This document shows positions 63,934-64,000 of a stretch of 64,000 nt of DNA, piece after piece. Both the position numbers and the translations under genes were made by a program. The stretch covers positions 372,001-436,000 of the forward strand of contig NZ_JAIWKS010000001.1 of the NCBI RefSeq assembly GCF_021271205.1, given 5' to 3'. The notes under the pieces are model-generated. The model ran no database searches. It worked only from the letters and a program-made list of their open reading frames with translations, and was not told where the DNA came from. Within the stretch, counting starts at the first letter, position 1. Each line of letters starts with the position of its first letter. The DNA is from Pseudomonas uvaldensis (GTDB lineage: Bacteria; Pseudomonadota; Gammaproteobacteria; Pseudomonadales; Pseudomonadaceae).

Positions 63934-64000
63934 CGGGAAGACCCTGCAGGACGCTTAATGTATTCAAACAACTTGAACGGAATCTTGCTCAGGACCATAA
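63930..64000 (-). CDS. 3' end of an O-antigen locus gene, cut by window edge
   Basis: The last 22 codons of a leftward gene are visible, read as LSKIPFKLFEYIKRPAGSSR and then TGA. The stop overlaps the ATG of the epimerase gene (ATGA). The residues resemble the basic C-terminal end of a glycosyltransferase, but this is too short to identify. Position in the operon suggests a glycosyltransferase or sugar-modifying gene. Confidence 0.6.
   Translation of the reverse strand, partial: MVLSKIPFKLFEYIKRPAGSSR

Overview
The window looks like chromosome of a Pseudomonas, most likely the P. fluorescens group. The basis is GC-rich coding with strong third-position G/C bias, an oprI-type major lipoprotein, EF-P with Arg32 next to its rhamnosyltransferase EarP, a wbpM/wbpL O-antigen end next to a comEA-like gene, and fluorescens-style REP palindromes with GTGGGAGC..GCTCGCGAT cores. 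There is no prophage, transposase, CRISPR array, rRNA or tRNA that I can recognise. Most of the window is core genome. Species assignment is inference.

Layout. 1-8 kb: signalling (tail of a hybrid kinase with Hpt, a Cache-HAMP-GAF-HD-GYP protein, a second hybrid kinase) around an AAA ATPase/free-methionine-sulfoxide reductase pair. 8-9.5 kb: an OhrR-like MarR repressor overlapping a glutathione peroxidase, then msrB. 9.7-16.5 kb: alaA, htpX, tpm, a DOPA-dioxygenase-like gene, a DEAD-box helicase and a spermidine-synthase-like methyltransferase. 16.7-21.4 kb: class II DAHP synthase, YcaQ-type glycosylase, a DUF1127 protein divergent from a LysR regulator, and a TSUP permease. 21.5-23.8 kb: ohrR, ohr and an exported esterase. 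23.9-31.9 kb: efp/earP, a small membrane protein coupled to a GreAB-like factor, cysB, usp, a nucleotidase, a ketopantoate reductase, class I DAHP synthase and a GNAT gene. 32-38.7 kb: oprI, an L,D-transpeptidase, tesA divergent from an ABC exporter, and greB. 38.8-48.7 kb: a PI-PLC-like protein, DoxX, an MltF-like transglycosylase, tatD, a chemoreceptor, a thioesterase, a CHAD protein, a lipoprotein and a patatin. 48.8-57.2 kb: complete kdpFABCDE and a DUF2897 gene. 57.2-64 kb: a DUF1989 protein, an acyltransferase, comEA, wbpM, wbpL, an epimerase and the edge of an O-antigen locus.

How genes work together. Thiol and peroxide defence recurs: fRMsr, MsrB, GPx and Ohr, with two OhrR paralogues. 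The GPx/OhrR-like operon has a readable promoter whose -35 and spacer are covered by two CAATT-N-AATTG units 15 bp apart, the geometry of OhrR operators described in Bacillus. The ohr promoter instead carries GCGCTAA/TTAGCGC elements. OprI (C-terminal Arg-Lys) next to a YkuD-type transpeptidase suggests an envelope-anchoring pair. EarP next to EF-P is an enzyme-substrate pair. The kdp genes form a potassium uptake and sensing operon. The right edge is the downstream end of an O-antigen cluster, with an acyltransferase that may decorate it.

I did not find a clear, wholly new system. The best leads are the OhrR-type operator over the GPx operon, the ohr-linked exported esterase, the OprI/transpeptidase pair, the leaderless PI-PLC-like protein, and a 680-bp gene-free stretch before oprI. 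Start sites were chosen by Shine-Dalgarno spacing and family length. No database search was possible.
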